Positions 33,224 to 41,978 of a stretch of 64,000 nt of DNA are shown piece by piece; positions within the stretch are counted from its first letter, which is position 1, and every line of letters begins with the position of its first letter. The translations under genes were made by a program, and so were the position numbers. This DNA comes from an uncultured Hymenobacter sp. (lineage in GTDB: Bacteria; Bacteroidota; Bacteroidia; Cytophagales; Hymenobacteraceae). The stretch is from NCBI GenBank assembly GCA_913778455.1, contig CAJYVK010000020.1, forward strand, positions 30,126-94,125, written 5' to 3'. Under the pieces are notes generated by a model. That model did no database searches. It was not told where the DNA came from and saw only the letters and a list, made by a program, of their open reading frames with translations.

Positions 33224-36200
33224 CTATTGGTAAACCTTCTGGTAAAATTGTTGGTAACCGCTAAGGTCGCCCCCGGTTTCCTGGAGCAGCGTCAGGTTGG
33301 CCAGGCTGATGATTACGGCTTGGTAACCTTGGCCGCGCAGGCGAGCCAGCGGCGATTGCGGCCCGCGCAGCTTGGTAGCGTAGCTCTGGGCCACTTTCGC
33401 GCCCGGCAAAGACCGGACCACCACCATCTCCTGGTCGGGGCCAAGGGGCTGGACTGGCTGCACCGTCAGGTTGTTAGCCCGGAAAAATTTGCCGTTGTAC
33501 GCAGTGAGCTGGCTCGCTAGGTCGGCCGTGGGGGACGTGCCCTTGGGATACACGAGTACCACGGCGTGGGCGGCGCTGAGCTGGGTAGCGTAGGCCACGG
33601 CGGGGGCAGCCGGGGTAGTCGGAGCGGGGCTGGCTGGGGTGGAAGGTGCTGGCGAGCCAGCGGCTGGGGTCGAAGCTGGCGTAGGCTGGCCCGTTGGGGC
33701 GGGGGCAGGTTGACCGGCCGGAGTCGGCGTGGGCTGGCCGACCGGCGTGGGCGCGGGCTGACCGCCTGCCGGAGTCGACGCGGGGCGGGTAGGGCTGGCA
33801 TCGGCCCCGGCAGGCGTGACGGGAGCGCGGCCCGCCTTCAGGTTGGACGTAGCCGGGGCCGGGGCGGGCGCGGGGGTGGGGGCCGGCGTGAGCGGCTGGT
33901 ACGGCGACTCGTCGTCGGCGTATACAATCCGCATCCGGTTCTCGACCTCGCCGGGCCGGAACTGCGACACCACGGGTTTTTCAGTAGAGGCCAAGGCGCC
34001 GGTGAGCTGGCCGGCCTCGGCTTTGCGGAAGGCGCCAGCCAGCGCCTGGGCTTGGGGCACGAGCGGGCTGTCGGGGTAGTCCTTGGCAAATTGCGCTACC
34101 GAGGCCCGCACCGCCACCGGCGGCTGGGTGCGGATGGCCAGCAGCAACTTCAGGTAAGCCACCCGGTCGGTGAGGTCGCTCTTCGGGTACTGCTGCTCAA
34201 GCCGGGCTACGGCAGCCTTGGCGCGGGTAAAGTACTGGTCCTTGTAAAGCGTAAAGGCCGAATCGAGGCGGGCCGCCACGGCGTTGTGCAGCGCCCGCTC
34301 GTGCTCGCGGTAGAGCGGGTCGGCAATGAGCCGGGCGTAGGTCGAGGTCGGAAACTCGCGCTGGAGCGCGGCGGCGTACTGCGCGGCCTTGGCGGGGTCG
34401 GGCAGGTCTTTGTAATAGAGGTAGAGCAGGTAGTCGGCATCGGGCGCGTGCGTGCCGCGCGGGTAACGCTCTACCTGGCTGGCATAGGTTTCGTAGCCGC
34501 GCTGCTTTTCTTTAAGCAGCTCCTTGTAAATGCCACCCAGCTCATACATGGCCGCTTCCACTTGCTGGTTGGAAGTCGCCAGCTGGGCGGGCGTGGTGGG
34601 CAGGCTCTGGCGGTAGGTAGCCACGAGCGCGTTCTGAGCCGCCAGCGGGTCAGCCGGGGCGGCGGGCGTGCCGGCCGCAGTACCGTCTCCACCATTGACG
34701 CGGGTCTGGTCATTGCCGGTGAGGCTCACGGGGACGCCGCCGTTTTGCGGGGCGTTGGGCGAGTTGCTGGGCGTGAGGGTGGTGCGCCAGTTGTCTTGCA
34801 GCTTGCGGTCGCCCCAGAGCCGAATGAAGTCGGCTCGGGCCGTGCCCAGCGCCGTGGGGTTGTCGAAATACCACTGCGCACCGCTGGGTACGGCGGCGGT
34901 CGCATCAAAAGCATTGGGGTTGCTGATGTCGCGCTGGCTACCGCTGAGTGCGCTGGGCGTGCCGCTGATGCGGCTGGCCTCAACGCGGGCCTTTTGGGCC
35001 TGGGCCTTCTGGGCGGCGAGAACCTTGGCCGCGGCCTGGCGCTTGGCTTCGAGCTCGGCGGCGGCGTAGGTGTTCAGGCGCTTGTCGAGCTCGGCCTCGG
35101 GCAGGCGGGCCAGGGCTTGCAGGCTGTCCTGGGTTTCGATGATGACGTACTGCTTAGCAAACTCCTTCAGGATGTCGGCCCGCTCCTTGGTGGCGGCGTA
35201 CAGCGGGTTTTCCTTGGGCATGGCCTGCACCGTGCTGTCGTAGTAAGCGGCGGCCAGTGGGTACTTGCGCAGGTTTTCGTAGTAGATGCGGCCCGCCAAC
35301 AGGTAGGTGTAGCCCTTTTGTGACTTGCTGACCGTGGGCACCTTAGCCGCCGTGCGCAGCAGGGCCAGCGCGTCGCCGTACTTCTGCTGGCGATAGGCCA
35401 GCCGGCCCATCTCGTAGTAGATTTTGTCGCGGTACTCCTTATTCTTAGGGTCTTTCAGCAGCGCGGCGAAATACTTGTCCAGCCGCTCCTTGCTCTGCTT
35501 GTCGAGGTCCGATACCTGGCCCAGCAGCAGCTTGGCCTGGAAGTCGAGCTCGTAGGGCGGATTGTGCTTGAGAATGTCGTTGAGCTGCGCGGTGGCCTCC
35601 TTGTCCTGCCCCTGCGCCTGGTAGAGCTGCGCCAGGATAAAGCGTGTGCGCGAGCGCTCATTTTTGGCCGGAATGAGCGGTACGGCCCGTTCGAGCTGAG
35701 TAATGGCTAGCTTCGGCTCCTCTACTTGCAGGTAGTAATCGGCCCGGGCCAAAAACAGCTCGCGGGCGTCCTTGACCAGGCCCACTTCCTTGTCAAGCAA
35801 GTCCGACACGGCCTTGGCGTTGTCGAGCTGCTTGGTAATGAGAAAGCTGCGCATTAACCCAATGAGGGCCTCCTGCTTGGCAAACGGGTCGCGGCTCGTG
35901 CTGTTCACGTACTTAAACGTGAGGATGGCGTCGTCGAACTCCATCTTGTAAAACCGCGACCACGCCACTAGTAGGTAAGCGTCGTCGGTCCAGTCGGAGC
36001 CCGAGCGATGCTGGATGGGCAGCGAGGCCTTCTTGATAACGTCGTTGAGGTCGGTGCGGGTGGCCCGCACCGTGGTGCTGTCGAGGGTGGGGTAGAGGGG
36101 CAGTACGCGGTTGTAGTCGTCGCCCCGGCCCTTGTAGAGCGTGGCCTCGGTAGCCCACAGCTTTTCGCGGGCCAGGAAAAAGCCATTGTCGCGGGCGGCT

Positions 36201-36316
36201 ACGTTGTTGAGGGCGTGGCTCACGAGCGATTTATCCGAGGCGCAGCCAGCCAGGCTCAGCCCCAGTCCGGCCAGCAGCCCGAGCCGGTAGTATGTCGGGG
36301 GAATAGCGATTTTCAA
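33224..36316 (-). CDS. SprE/PorW-type TPR lipoprotein of the type IX secretion system
   Basis: Large lipoprotein of 1030 residues; the lipobox is LSLAGC with Cys25. TPR repeats fill about 90-430 and again about 580-800. The N-terminal blocks VAARDNGFFLAREKLWATEA, DDAYLLVAWSRFYKMEFDDA and LYPTLDSTTV are the pattern I associate with SprE (gliding bacteria) and PorW (Porphyromonas), lipoproteins required for T9SS secretion. A long Pro/Thr/Ala/Gly-rich tract (about 835-925) with GQPxPTPA-like repeats separates the TPR part from a small C-terminal alpha/beta domain (about 930-1030). The membership call is by recognition, not by search. Its start is divergent from atpZ. Confidence 0.85.
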   Translation of the reverse strand: MKIAIPPTYYRLGLLAGLGLSLAGCASDKSLVSHALNNVAARDNGFFLAREKLWATEATLYKGRGDDYNRVLPLYPTLDSTTVRATRTDLNDVIKKASLPIQHRSGSDWTDDAYLLVAWSRFYKMEFDDAILTFKYVNSTSRDPFAKQEALIGLMRSFLITKQLDNAKAVSDLLDKEVGLVKDARELFLARADYYLQVEEPKLAITQLERAVPLIPAKNERSRTRFILAQLYQAQGQDKEATAQLNDILKHNPPYELDFQAKLLLGQVSDLDKQSKERLDKYFAALLKDPKNKEYRDKIYYEMGRLAYRQQKYGDALALLRTAAKVPTVSKSQKGYTYLLAGRIYYENLRKYPLAAAYYDSTVQAMPKENPLYAATKERADILKEFAKQYVIIETQDSLQALARLPEAELDKRLNTYAAAELEAKRQAAAKVLAAQKAQAQKARVEASRISGTPSALSGSQRDISNPNAFDATAAVPSGAQWYFDNPTALGTARADFIRLWGDRKLQDNWRTTLTPSNSPNAPQNGGVPVSLTGNDQTRVNGGDGTAAGTPAAPADPLAAQNALVATYRQSLPTTPAQLATSNQQVEAAMYELGGIYKELLKEKQRGYETYASQVERYPRGTHAPDADYLLYLYYKDLPDPAKAAQYAAALQREFPTSTYARLIADPLYREHERALHNAVAARLDSAFTLYKDQYFTRAKAAVARLEQQYPKSDLTDRVAYLKLLLAIRTQPPVAVRASVAQFAKDYPDSPLVPQAQALAGAFRKAEAGQLTGALASTEKPVVSQFRPGEVENRMRIVYADDESPYQPLTPAPTPAPAPAPATSNLKAGRAPVTPAGADASPTRPASTPAGGQPAPTPVGQPTPTPAGQPAPAPTGQPTPASTPAAGSPAPSTPASPAPTTPAAPAVAYATQLSAAHAVVLVYPKGTSPTADLASQLTAYNGKFFRANNLTVQPVQPLGPDQEMVVVRSLPGAKVAQSYATKLRGPQSPLARLRGQGYQAVIISLANLTLLQETGGDLSGYQQFYQKVYQ

Positions 36317-36475
36317 CGTCGAAAACTGGTCTGGTTAGTAGGTCGCAACGCCGCTCCCGGCGCAAATTGTTCGGCTCCGTGACTCCTAACGGCCGGCAAC
36401 CCGTAAAATTACGCCCGGCCCCGCCGAAACCTTCACCCAACGCTTAGCTTTACCACCCTTCAATCGCCTGCCCTC

Positions 36476-36712
36476 ATGGCTACTACCACTCCCACCCCCG
36501 ACGCCGATGACTCGGCCCGCAACAGCTCGGCCCTCGGCAAGTACTCCGGCATCGCCGTGCAGATGATTGCCATCATCGGCCTCAGCACCTGGGCCGGCGT
36601 GTGGCTCGACGGGCATTTCCAGACCAAGACGCCCTGGTACACCATCGGCCTCACGCTGCTGGGGATATTCGGCGCACTGTATCAGGTTATTCGTTCGGCT
36701 ACTCAACAGTAA
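36476..36712 (+). CDS. atpZ: AtpZ/AtpI family protein
   Basis: Small inner-membrane protein of 78 residues. After a hydrophilic N-terminus come two helices (SGIAVQMIAIIGLSTWAGVW and TPWYTIGLTLLGIFGALYQV) with the family pattern GxWLDxxFxTKxPW between them. AtpZ/AtpI proteins are encoded at the start of atp operons and assist c-ring assembly or Mg2+/Ca2+ handling. Here the remaining atp genes begin 8.2 kb downstream. The ATG of the serine hydrolase gene follows its stop by only 4 nt, so these two share an mRNA. Confidence 0.88.
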   Translation: MATTTPTPDADDSARNSSALGKYSGIAVQMIAIIGLSTWAGVWLDGHFQTKTPWYTIGLTLLGIFGALYQVIRSATQQ

Positions 36713-36716
36713 AACT

Positions 36717-38531
36717 ATGCGCGGCGGTTGGTTGTGGGGTAGGTTAATATGTTCGCTATTAATAATAGTAATTGCAGGGCCAGCCGGCCAGGCGCAGGCG
36801 TTAAGTACCGGGCTGACTACCGCCAGCGTCGTGGTGCTGCGCAACGAGGGTGGCCTGCTGCCCCTGCGCCGCCTCGACACCCTGCGGCTGGCTACCGTGA
36901 AGGTGCGTGCCCAACCCGACCGCGTAGATTTCAGCTGGCCGCTGCCCCAGGAAGTAGCCGCGTATCTGCCGACGAGCTTTTTCGTCGGCCCGCAGTCGTC
37001 GGATAATAAGTCATTACAACACGATAACCTGCTCCTGCTGGCCCTGCCCGATGGCCCCGCCACTGCCCGCCCGGCGGTGCGCCACCTGCTCGCCCTCGGC
37101 AAAAAGACGGTGGTGCTGGTGTTCGACAGCACCGCGCTCACGGCCCTGCCCGAGCTAAGGCAGGCTACCGCCGTGGTGCTGGCTCGGGGACGTAGCTACC
37201 AAGCAATTAGCCAGGCGGTGCAGGTAGTGTTCGGGGGGATGGGTACCACTGGGCAACTGCAAGCTCCGCTCGGCGGCTTTGAAACGGGCCAGCCCACGGC
37301 CGGCGGCTTGCGGCTGGCCTACGCGACGCCCCAGGCCGCCGGCCTGCGCGCCAACCTGCCAGCGCTGGTCGATTCGCTGCTGAAGAGGGCTTTGGAGGCG
37401 GGTGCTTTCCCGGGGGCGCAGGTGATGGTGGTGCGGCACGGGGTAGTGGCGCTGCGCCGCAGCTACGGCGTGCTGCAAGCCCCGGCCAGCCCCGCCGCCC
37501 CGGCGCAGCCCGTGCTGAATAACACGCTCTACGATTTCGCCTCGCTCACCAAGGTAACGGCGGCGCTGCCGGCGCTTATGCTGCTGCAAGACCGCGGCTT
37601 ACTGGGGCCGGACTACACGCTGGGCGCACTCTTCGATTTTCTGCGAGGCTCGAACAAGCAAGACCTGCGCCTGCGCGACGTACTCACGCACCAGGCGCGG
37701 CTGCGGGCGTTCATTCCGTTCTGGCAAGACTACGTGCAGCCCGGTGGGCAGCCGCGCCCGCAGTTCTTACGGCCCGATTCCTCGGCGAGCTTCCCGCTGC
37801 CGGTGGCGGCCGGCCTGTGGGCCAGCCGGCAAGTACCCGAGCGGCTTTACGCGGGCATCGCCGCCTCGCCGCTCAATGCCAAGCCGGGCTACGTGTACTC
37901 CGACCTGTCGTTTATGCTCTACCCGTATTACGTGCAAAAGGCCACGGGCCAGCCGTTTGAGCGGTTTATTGCGGAGCAGTTGTACCGGCCGCTAGGGGCG
38001 GGCACGTTGGGTTTCAACCCAACCCGGCGGTTTCCGCTGGCCCGCATCGCGCCCACGGAGTACGACTCGGTATTCAGGCACCGACTGGTGCACGGCACGG
38101 TGCACGACGAGGGCGCGGCGCTGCTGGGCGGCGTGAGCGGCCACGCGGGCTTGTTCGGCTCGGCCAACGACCTGGCCAAGCTGGTGCAGCTTTACCTCTG
38201 GCAGGGGCGCTACGGCGGGCAGCAGCTCATCAAGGCCGAAACCGTGGCCGAATACACGCGTTGCCAATTTTGCCCCGACAACCGCCGGGCGCTGGGCTTC
38301 GACAAGCCCGACCCCACCAACCCGGCCCTGAACGCAGCCCGCAGTGCCAGCCCGCGCAGCTACGGCCACACCGGCTTTACGGGCACGTATTTCTGGGTGG
38401 AGCCCGACCTCGATTTATTCGTGATTCTACTCACGAACCGCGTCAATCCCACGCGGCGCAACGGGAAATTGGGCGAACTGGGCGTGCGCTCGGCGCTGCT
38501 CCAATTGGCCATCGAGAGCGCCCGGCCTTAG
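36717..38531 (+). CDS. Serine hydrolase (beta-lactamase fold) with an N-terminal GH3 C-terminal-domain-like part
   Basis: Exported protein of 604 residues with signal peptide MRGGWLWGRLICSLLIIVIA. The C-terminal part (about 230-600) is a class C beta-lactamase/DD-peptidase-like serine hydrolase: SxxK as DFASLTKV, the tyrosine motif YSDLSF, and HTGFTG in place of KTG. The N-terminal part (about 28-215), with TTASVVVLRNEGGLLPLRRL, resembles the C-terminal domain of GH3 glycosidases. In Bacteroidota some larger proteins join a full GH3 enzyme to this hydrolase. Here the catalytic GH3 N-terminal domain is absent. A role in peptidoglycan or ester hydrolysis is inferred. It starts 4 nt after atpZ. 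Confidence 0.85.
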   Translation: MRGGWLWGRLICSLLIIVIAGPAGQAQALSTGLTTASVVVLRNEGGLLPLRRLDTLRLATVKVRAQPDRVDFSWPLPQEVAAYLPTSFFVGPQSSDNKSLQHDNLLLLALPDGPATARPAVRHLLALGKKTVVLVFDSTALTALPELRQATAVVLARGRSYQAISQAVQVVFGGMGTTGQLQAPLGGFETGQPTAGGLRLAYATPQAAGLRANLPALVDSLLKRALEAGAFPGAQVMVVRHGVVALRRSYGVLQAPASPAAPAQPVLNNTLYDFASLTKVTAALPALMLLQDRGLLGPDYTLGALFDFLRGSNKQDLRLRDVLTHQARLRAFIPFWQDYVQPGGQPRPQFLRPDSSASFPLPVAAGLWASRQVPERLYAGIAASPLNAKPGYVYSDLSFMLYPYYVQKATGQPFERFIAEQLYRPLGAGTLGFNPTRRFPLARIAPTEYDSVFRHRLVHGTVHDEGAALLGGVSGHAGLFGSANDLAKLVQLYLWQGRYGGQQLIKAETVAEYTRCQFCPDNRRALGFDKPDPTNPALNAARSASPRSYGHTGFTGTYFWVEPDLDLFVILLTNRVNPTRRNGKLGELGVRSALLQLAIESARP

Positions 38532-38748
38532 CCCGGGGGCAGGATTACGGCAATGTGAGCAAAATGTAAAGGGAAGCGTCGGCATGTCCTGATTTTTTTG
38601 CATCTTTAAACGCCCTAAACCGCGCAAGCTGCCTGAATTAGCAGCGGTTAGGCTTTTCACCTTTTCACTTTCTGGTTTTTTGGCTAACGCGCCGCTGAGG
38701 CGTGGCACGACCGCTTTTTTTCTTTTCCTTCCCCCTCACTCCTTTCCT

Positions 38749-41700
38749 ATGAGAAAAATTTACTGGCTTCCCGTTGCCTTGCTACCTGCGTTGGGCAGCG
38801 CGCTACCCGGCCGGGCGCAGACTACCCCGGCCGCCACGGCGGCTACCGGCTCGGTCACCGGGACCGTCCGACAGGCTTCCGACCGCACCCCGCTGCCGGG
38901 CGTGAACGTCATCGTGAAAGGTACCAGCAACGGTACCTCCACCGGCTCGGATGGCCGCTACACTCTGGCCAACGTGCCCGCCGGGGCCACGCTCGTCTTC
39001 AGCTTCGTGGGCTACGAGCCCGTGGAGCGCCGCGCCGACGGTAGTTCACTCGACATCACCCTCACGGCTAGCAACAGCGACCTCGACGAGGTAGTGGTGC
39101 TGGCCTACGGCATCAAGCAGGAGCGGCGCGACCTCGTGACGGCCGTGCAGGAAGTATCTAGCAAAGACATCATTGACTCGCGGCAGACCAACATCGTGAA
39201 CGCCTTGCAGGGCAAGGTGGCGGGCGTCAACATCACTTCCTCGGGCGGCGGGGCGGGGGAGGGGGCCAGCATCGTGATCCGGGGTGGCACCTCGCTCGAC
39301 GGCGACAACCAGCCGCTGTTCGTCATCGACGGGATGATCATGGACAACTCGTCCTTCCAGGAGAGCACCGCGCCGGGCGGCGGCTCGGCCTTCAACGGCA
39401 TCATGGGCCGCTCGGTGGGCGCCGCCAACCGTGCTGGCGACCTCAACCCCGAGGACATTGCCTCCATGACCGTGCTCAAAGGCCCCGCCGCTGCCGCGCT
39501 CTACGGCCTGCGGGCCGCCAACGGGGCCGTGGTGATCACGACCAAGAAGGGCGCGGCGGGCCGCACGCAGCTCAATTTCCGCACTCAGTATTCGGTAGAT
39601 GAGGTAAACCGCCTGCCTAAGATGCAGGGACTATACGGGCAAGGTACGGGCGGTATCTACGACTCCAACTCCCGCATTTCCTACGGGCCACGCTTTCAGC
39701 CAGACCAGCCGGTGTACGACAACCTGGGCAATTTCTTTCAGCGCGGCAACACGCTCCAGAACTTCGTTAATATGTCGGGCGGCTCGGACAAGGCCAGCTT
39801 TTTCGCCTCGGCCTCCAACCTGCGTCAGAACGGCGTGACGCCCCAGAGCCAGTACGACAAAACCACGGTGCGCATTTCGGGCAACGCCCAAATCTCGCCC
39901 AAGCTCAGCGTCACCGGCTCGGCGCAGTACCTCAACTCGGGGGCCATCCGCCCCTTGCAGGGGCCGGGCCTGATTAGTACCTCGGGCTCGCTCAGCTCGG
40001 GTGGCTTCCTGCTGAGCTTGCTCAACTGGCCGCGCAACGACGACGCCCGCAACTACCTCAATCCCGACGGCTCGCGCCGTCGCCTGCTACCGCTGGGCTC
40101 GGGCGTGGATGCCGACGCCGACAACCCCTACTGGACGGCGGCCAAGAACCCGCAGAGCGACCGTACCAACCGCTTCGTGGGCAACGTGCAGGTAACGTTT
40201 TCGCCCATCAAGAACCTGACGCTGAGCCATAACATCGGTACCGACGTGTACACCACCCGCAGCCAGTCGGTGCGGGCCGTGGGCACCTCGCAGGCCGGCA
40301 ACCAGTTTGGCGGCCTGGCCCAGACCGTGGATCAGAACCGCCTCATCACGGCCACCACGCTGGCTACGTACAGCCGCGGCTTCTTCGACGAAAAGCTGCG
40401 CGGCAGCCTCACGGTGGGTAACACCATCGAGGAGAACAAGGACGAGGCTGTGGACTACGTGGGCTTGATTTTCCAGAACCCCGACTTCATTGGTCTCAAT
40501 AATACGGTGAACCGCAGCGCGTTGCAACGCGACCAGACGCGCCACCTCATTGGCAATTTCGCCCGGCTCTCGGCCACGGTGTTTGACCAGTTGATTGTGG
40601 AGCTGCAAGCCCGCTACGACCAGTCATCGACCCTGCCCCGGCCCAGCGAGGGTAAGATTTTCGGCAAGGGCTTTCTCTACGGCTCGGCCGCGCTGGGCTA
40701 TGAGTTTACCAAGGTGCTGGGCCTCGACCAAAATCCAGTCCTGAACTACGGCAAACTGCGGGCCTCGGTGGCCGAGGTGGGCAAGGATACCGGCCCCTAC
40801 CGCGTGCTGGCCCCGCTGACTACCAACACGTACATCGGCGGCGGGCTGCGCAACGACTTCTTCGGCTCCAACCCCAACCTGCGGCCCGAGCGCACCCGCA
40901 CCTACGAGGCCGGCGTGAATCTGCAATTCTTCAAGAATCGCCTGAGCTTGGACGTGAACTACTACCGCTCGCGCACCGTGGACCAGCTCATTGCTCCGCG
41001 CGTGAGCCAGGCCACCGGCTTCATTCTGCAATACATCAACGGCGGCGTGGTGACCAACGAGGGTCAGGAAATCAGCCTTAGCGGCACGCCCGTGCGCTCG
41101 GCCGGCGGCTTTACCTGGGACGTTAACGCCAACTTTTACCATAATACCAACAACGTAGAAAGCCTGCCCTTCCCGCTCACGGTGGTGTACCAGTCCGACG
41201 CCTTCGTAACCAACGTGCACGAGGGCGGGGCCTTCCCGGGCCGGCCCATCTCGGGCATCGCCTCGACCGACTTCACCCGCGTAACCGATCCCAACAGCCC
41301 GGCCTACGGCCAGATCCTGGTGGATGCCAACGGCTATCCCACCGTGACCTCGGTCAGCGCCTTTCAGTACGCCGGCAACCGGGCGCCGCGCTTTACCACC
41401 CAGCTTACCAATACGTTTACCTACAAAGGCTTATCGCTTACCTCACTGTTTGATTTCCGGGTGGGGGGCGTCGTAGTGAACGGCAACGACTGGTACCAAA
41501 CCAGCGTGGGTACCTCGCTGCGCACCGCCAACCGCTACCAGACGGTGGTATTCGACGGCGTAGTGGCCCAGAAGGATGCCAGCGGGGCCACGACCTACGT
41601 GCCCAATACCCGCCCCGTGGAGCTGACCCAGAACTACTACACCAACATTCTGGCCGGGGCGGGCACCGCCTTTATTGAGGACGGCTCGTGGGCGCGGCTG

Positions 41701-41943
41701 CGCTACGTTACCCTCAGCTACGCCTTACCTGCCCGCTGGCTCGGCGGCTCGGCCTCCTTCCTGAAGGGTGTAGAGCTGAGCGTAACCGGTCGCAACCTCG
41801 TGCTGCTCACCAAGTACAGCGGGGCCGACCCCGAGACGGCGGCGGCTGGCGCGGGCGTGCGCGGCGGCGGCTCGGGCGGCATCGACTACGGCAATACGCC
41901 CGGCACGCGCGGCGTGGACATGGGCGTGCGGGTCAATTTCTAG
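38749..41943 (+). CDS. SusC/RagA-type TonB-dependent outer-membrane transporter
   Basis: TonB-linked barrel of 1064 residues that imports a nutrient captured by its SusD partner. The order is signal peptide (MRKIYWLPVALLPALGSALP), carboxypeptidase-D-like regulatory domain (about 35-110, GSVTGTVRQASDRTPLPGVN), TonB box region DLDEVVVLAYGIKQ, plug domain (about 120-240, QGKVAGVNI, LFVIDGMIMD, AAALYGLRAANGAVVITTKK) and a 22-strand-type barrel ending MGVRVNF. There is no N-terminal anti-sigma-interacting (STN) domain, so control by a FecI/FecR pair is unlikely. The ATG at 38749 starts the signal peptide. susD follows 35 bp later. Confidence 0.95.
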   Translation: MRKIYWLPVALLPALGSALPGRAQTTPAATAATGSVTGTVRQASDRTPLPGVNVIVKGTSNGTSTGSDGRYTLANVPAGATLVFSFVGYEPVERRADGSSLDITLTASNSDLDEVVVLAYGIKQERRDLVTAVQEVSSKDIIDSRQTNIVNALQGKVAGVNITSSGGGAGEGASIVIRGGTSLDGDNQPLFVIDGMIMDNSSFQESTAPGGGSAFNGIMGRSVGAANRAGDLNPEDIASMTVLKGPAAAALYGLRAANGAVVITTKKGAAGRTQLNFRTQYSVDEVNRLPKMQGLYGQGTGGIYDSNSRISYGPRFQPDQPVYDNLGNFFQRGNTLQNFVNMSGGSDKASFFASASNLRQNGVTPQSQYDKTTVRISGNAQISPKLSVTGSAQYLNSGAIRPLQGPGLISTSGSLSSGGFLLSLLNWPRNDDARNYLNPDGSRRRLLPLGSGVDADADNPYWTAAKNPQSDRTNRFVGNVQVTFSPIKNLTLSHNIGTDVYTTRSQSVRAVGTSQAGNQFGGLAQTVDQNRLITATTLATYSRGFFDEKLRGSLTVGNTIEENKDEAVDYVGLIFQNPDFIGLNNTVNRSALQRDQTRHLIGNFARLSATVFDQLIVELQARYDQSSTLPRPSEGKIFGKGFLYGSAALGYEFTKVLGLDQNPVLNYGKLRASVAEVGKDTGPYRVLAPLTTNTYIGGGLRNDFFGSNPNLRPERTRTYEAGVNLQFFKNRLSLDVNYYRSRTVDQLIAPRVSQATGFILQYINGGVVTNEGQEISLSGTPVRSAGGFTWDVNANFYHNTNNVESLPFPLTVVYQSDAFVTNVHEGGAFPGRPISGIASTDFTRVTDPNSPAYGQILVDANGYPTVTSVSAFQYAGNRAPRFTTQLTNTFTYKGLSLTSLFDFRVGGVVVNGNDWYQTSVGTSLRTANRYQTVVFDGVVAQKDASGATTYVPNTRPVELTQNYYTNILAGAGTAFIEDGSWARLRYVTLSYALPARWLGGSASFLKGVELSVTGRNLVLLTKYSGADPETAAAGAGVRGGGSGGIDYGNTPGTRGVDMGVRVNF

Positions 41944-41978
41944 CCCGCGCCTTTTCTCTTTCCAACGACTTATTCCAG

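Noticed and set aside
33566-35323. A 585-codon antisense frame over the SprE/PorW-type gene
   Set aside because: Low-complexity Gly/Arg product, explained by the Pro/Ala-rich codons of the real gene.
41688-41978. Upstream extension of susD into susC
   Set aside because: The extension is out of frame with the certain susC gene, and the lipoprotein signal peptide begins at 41979.
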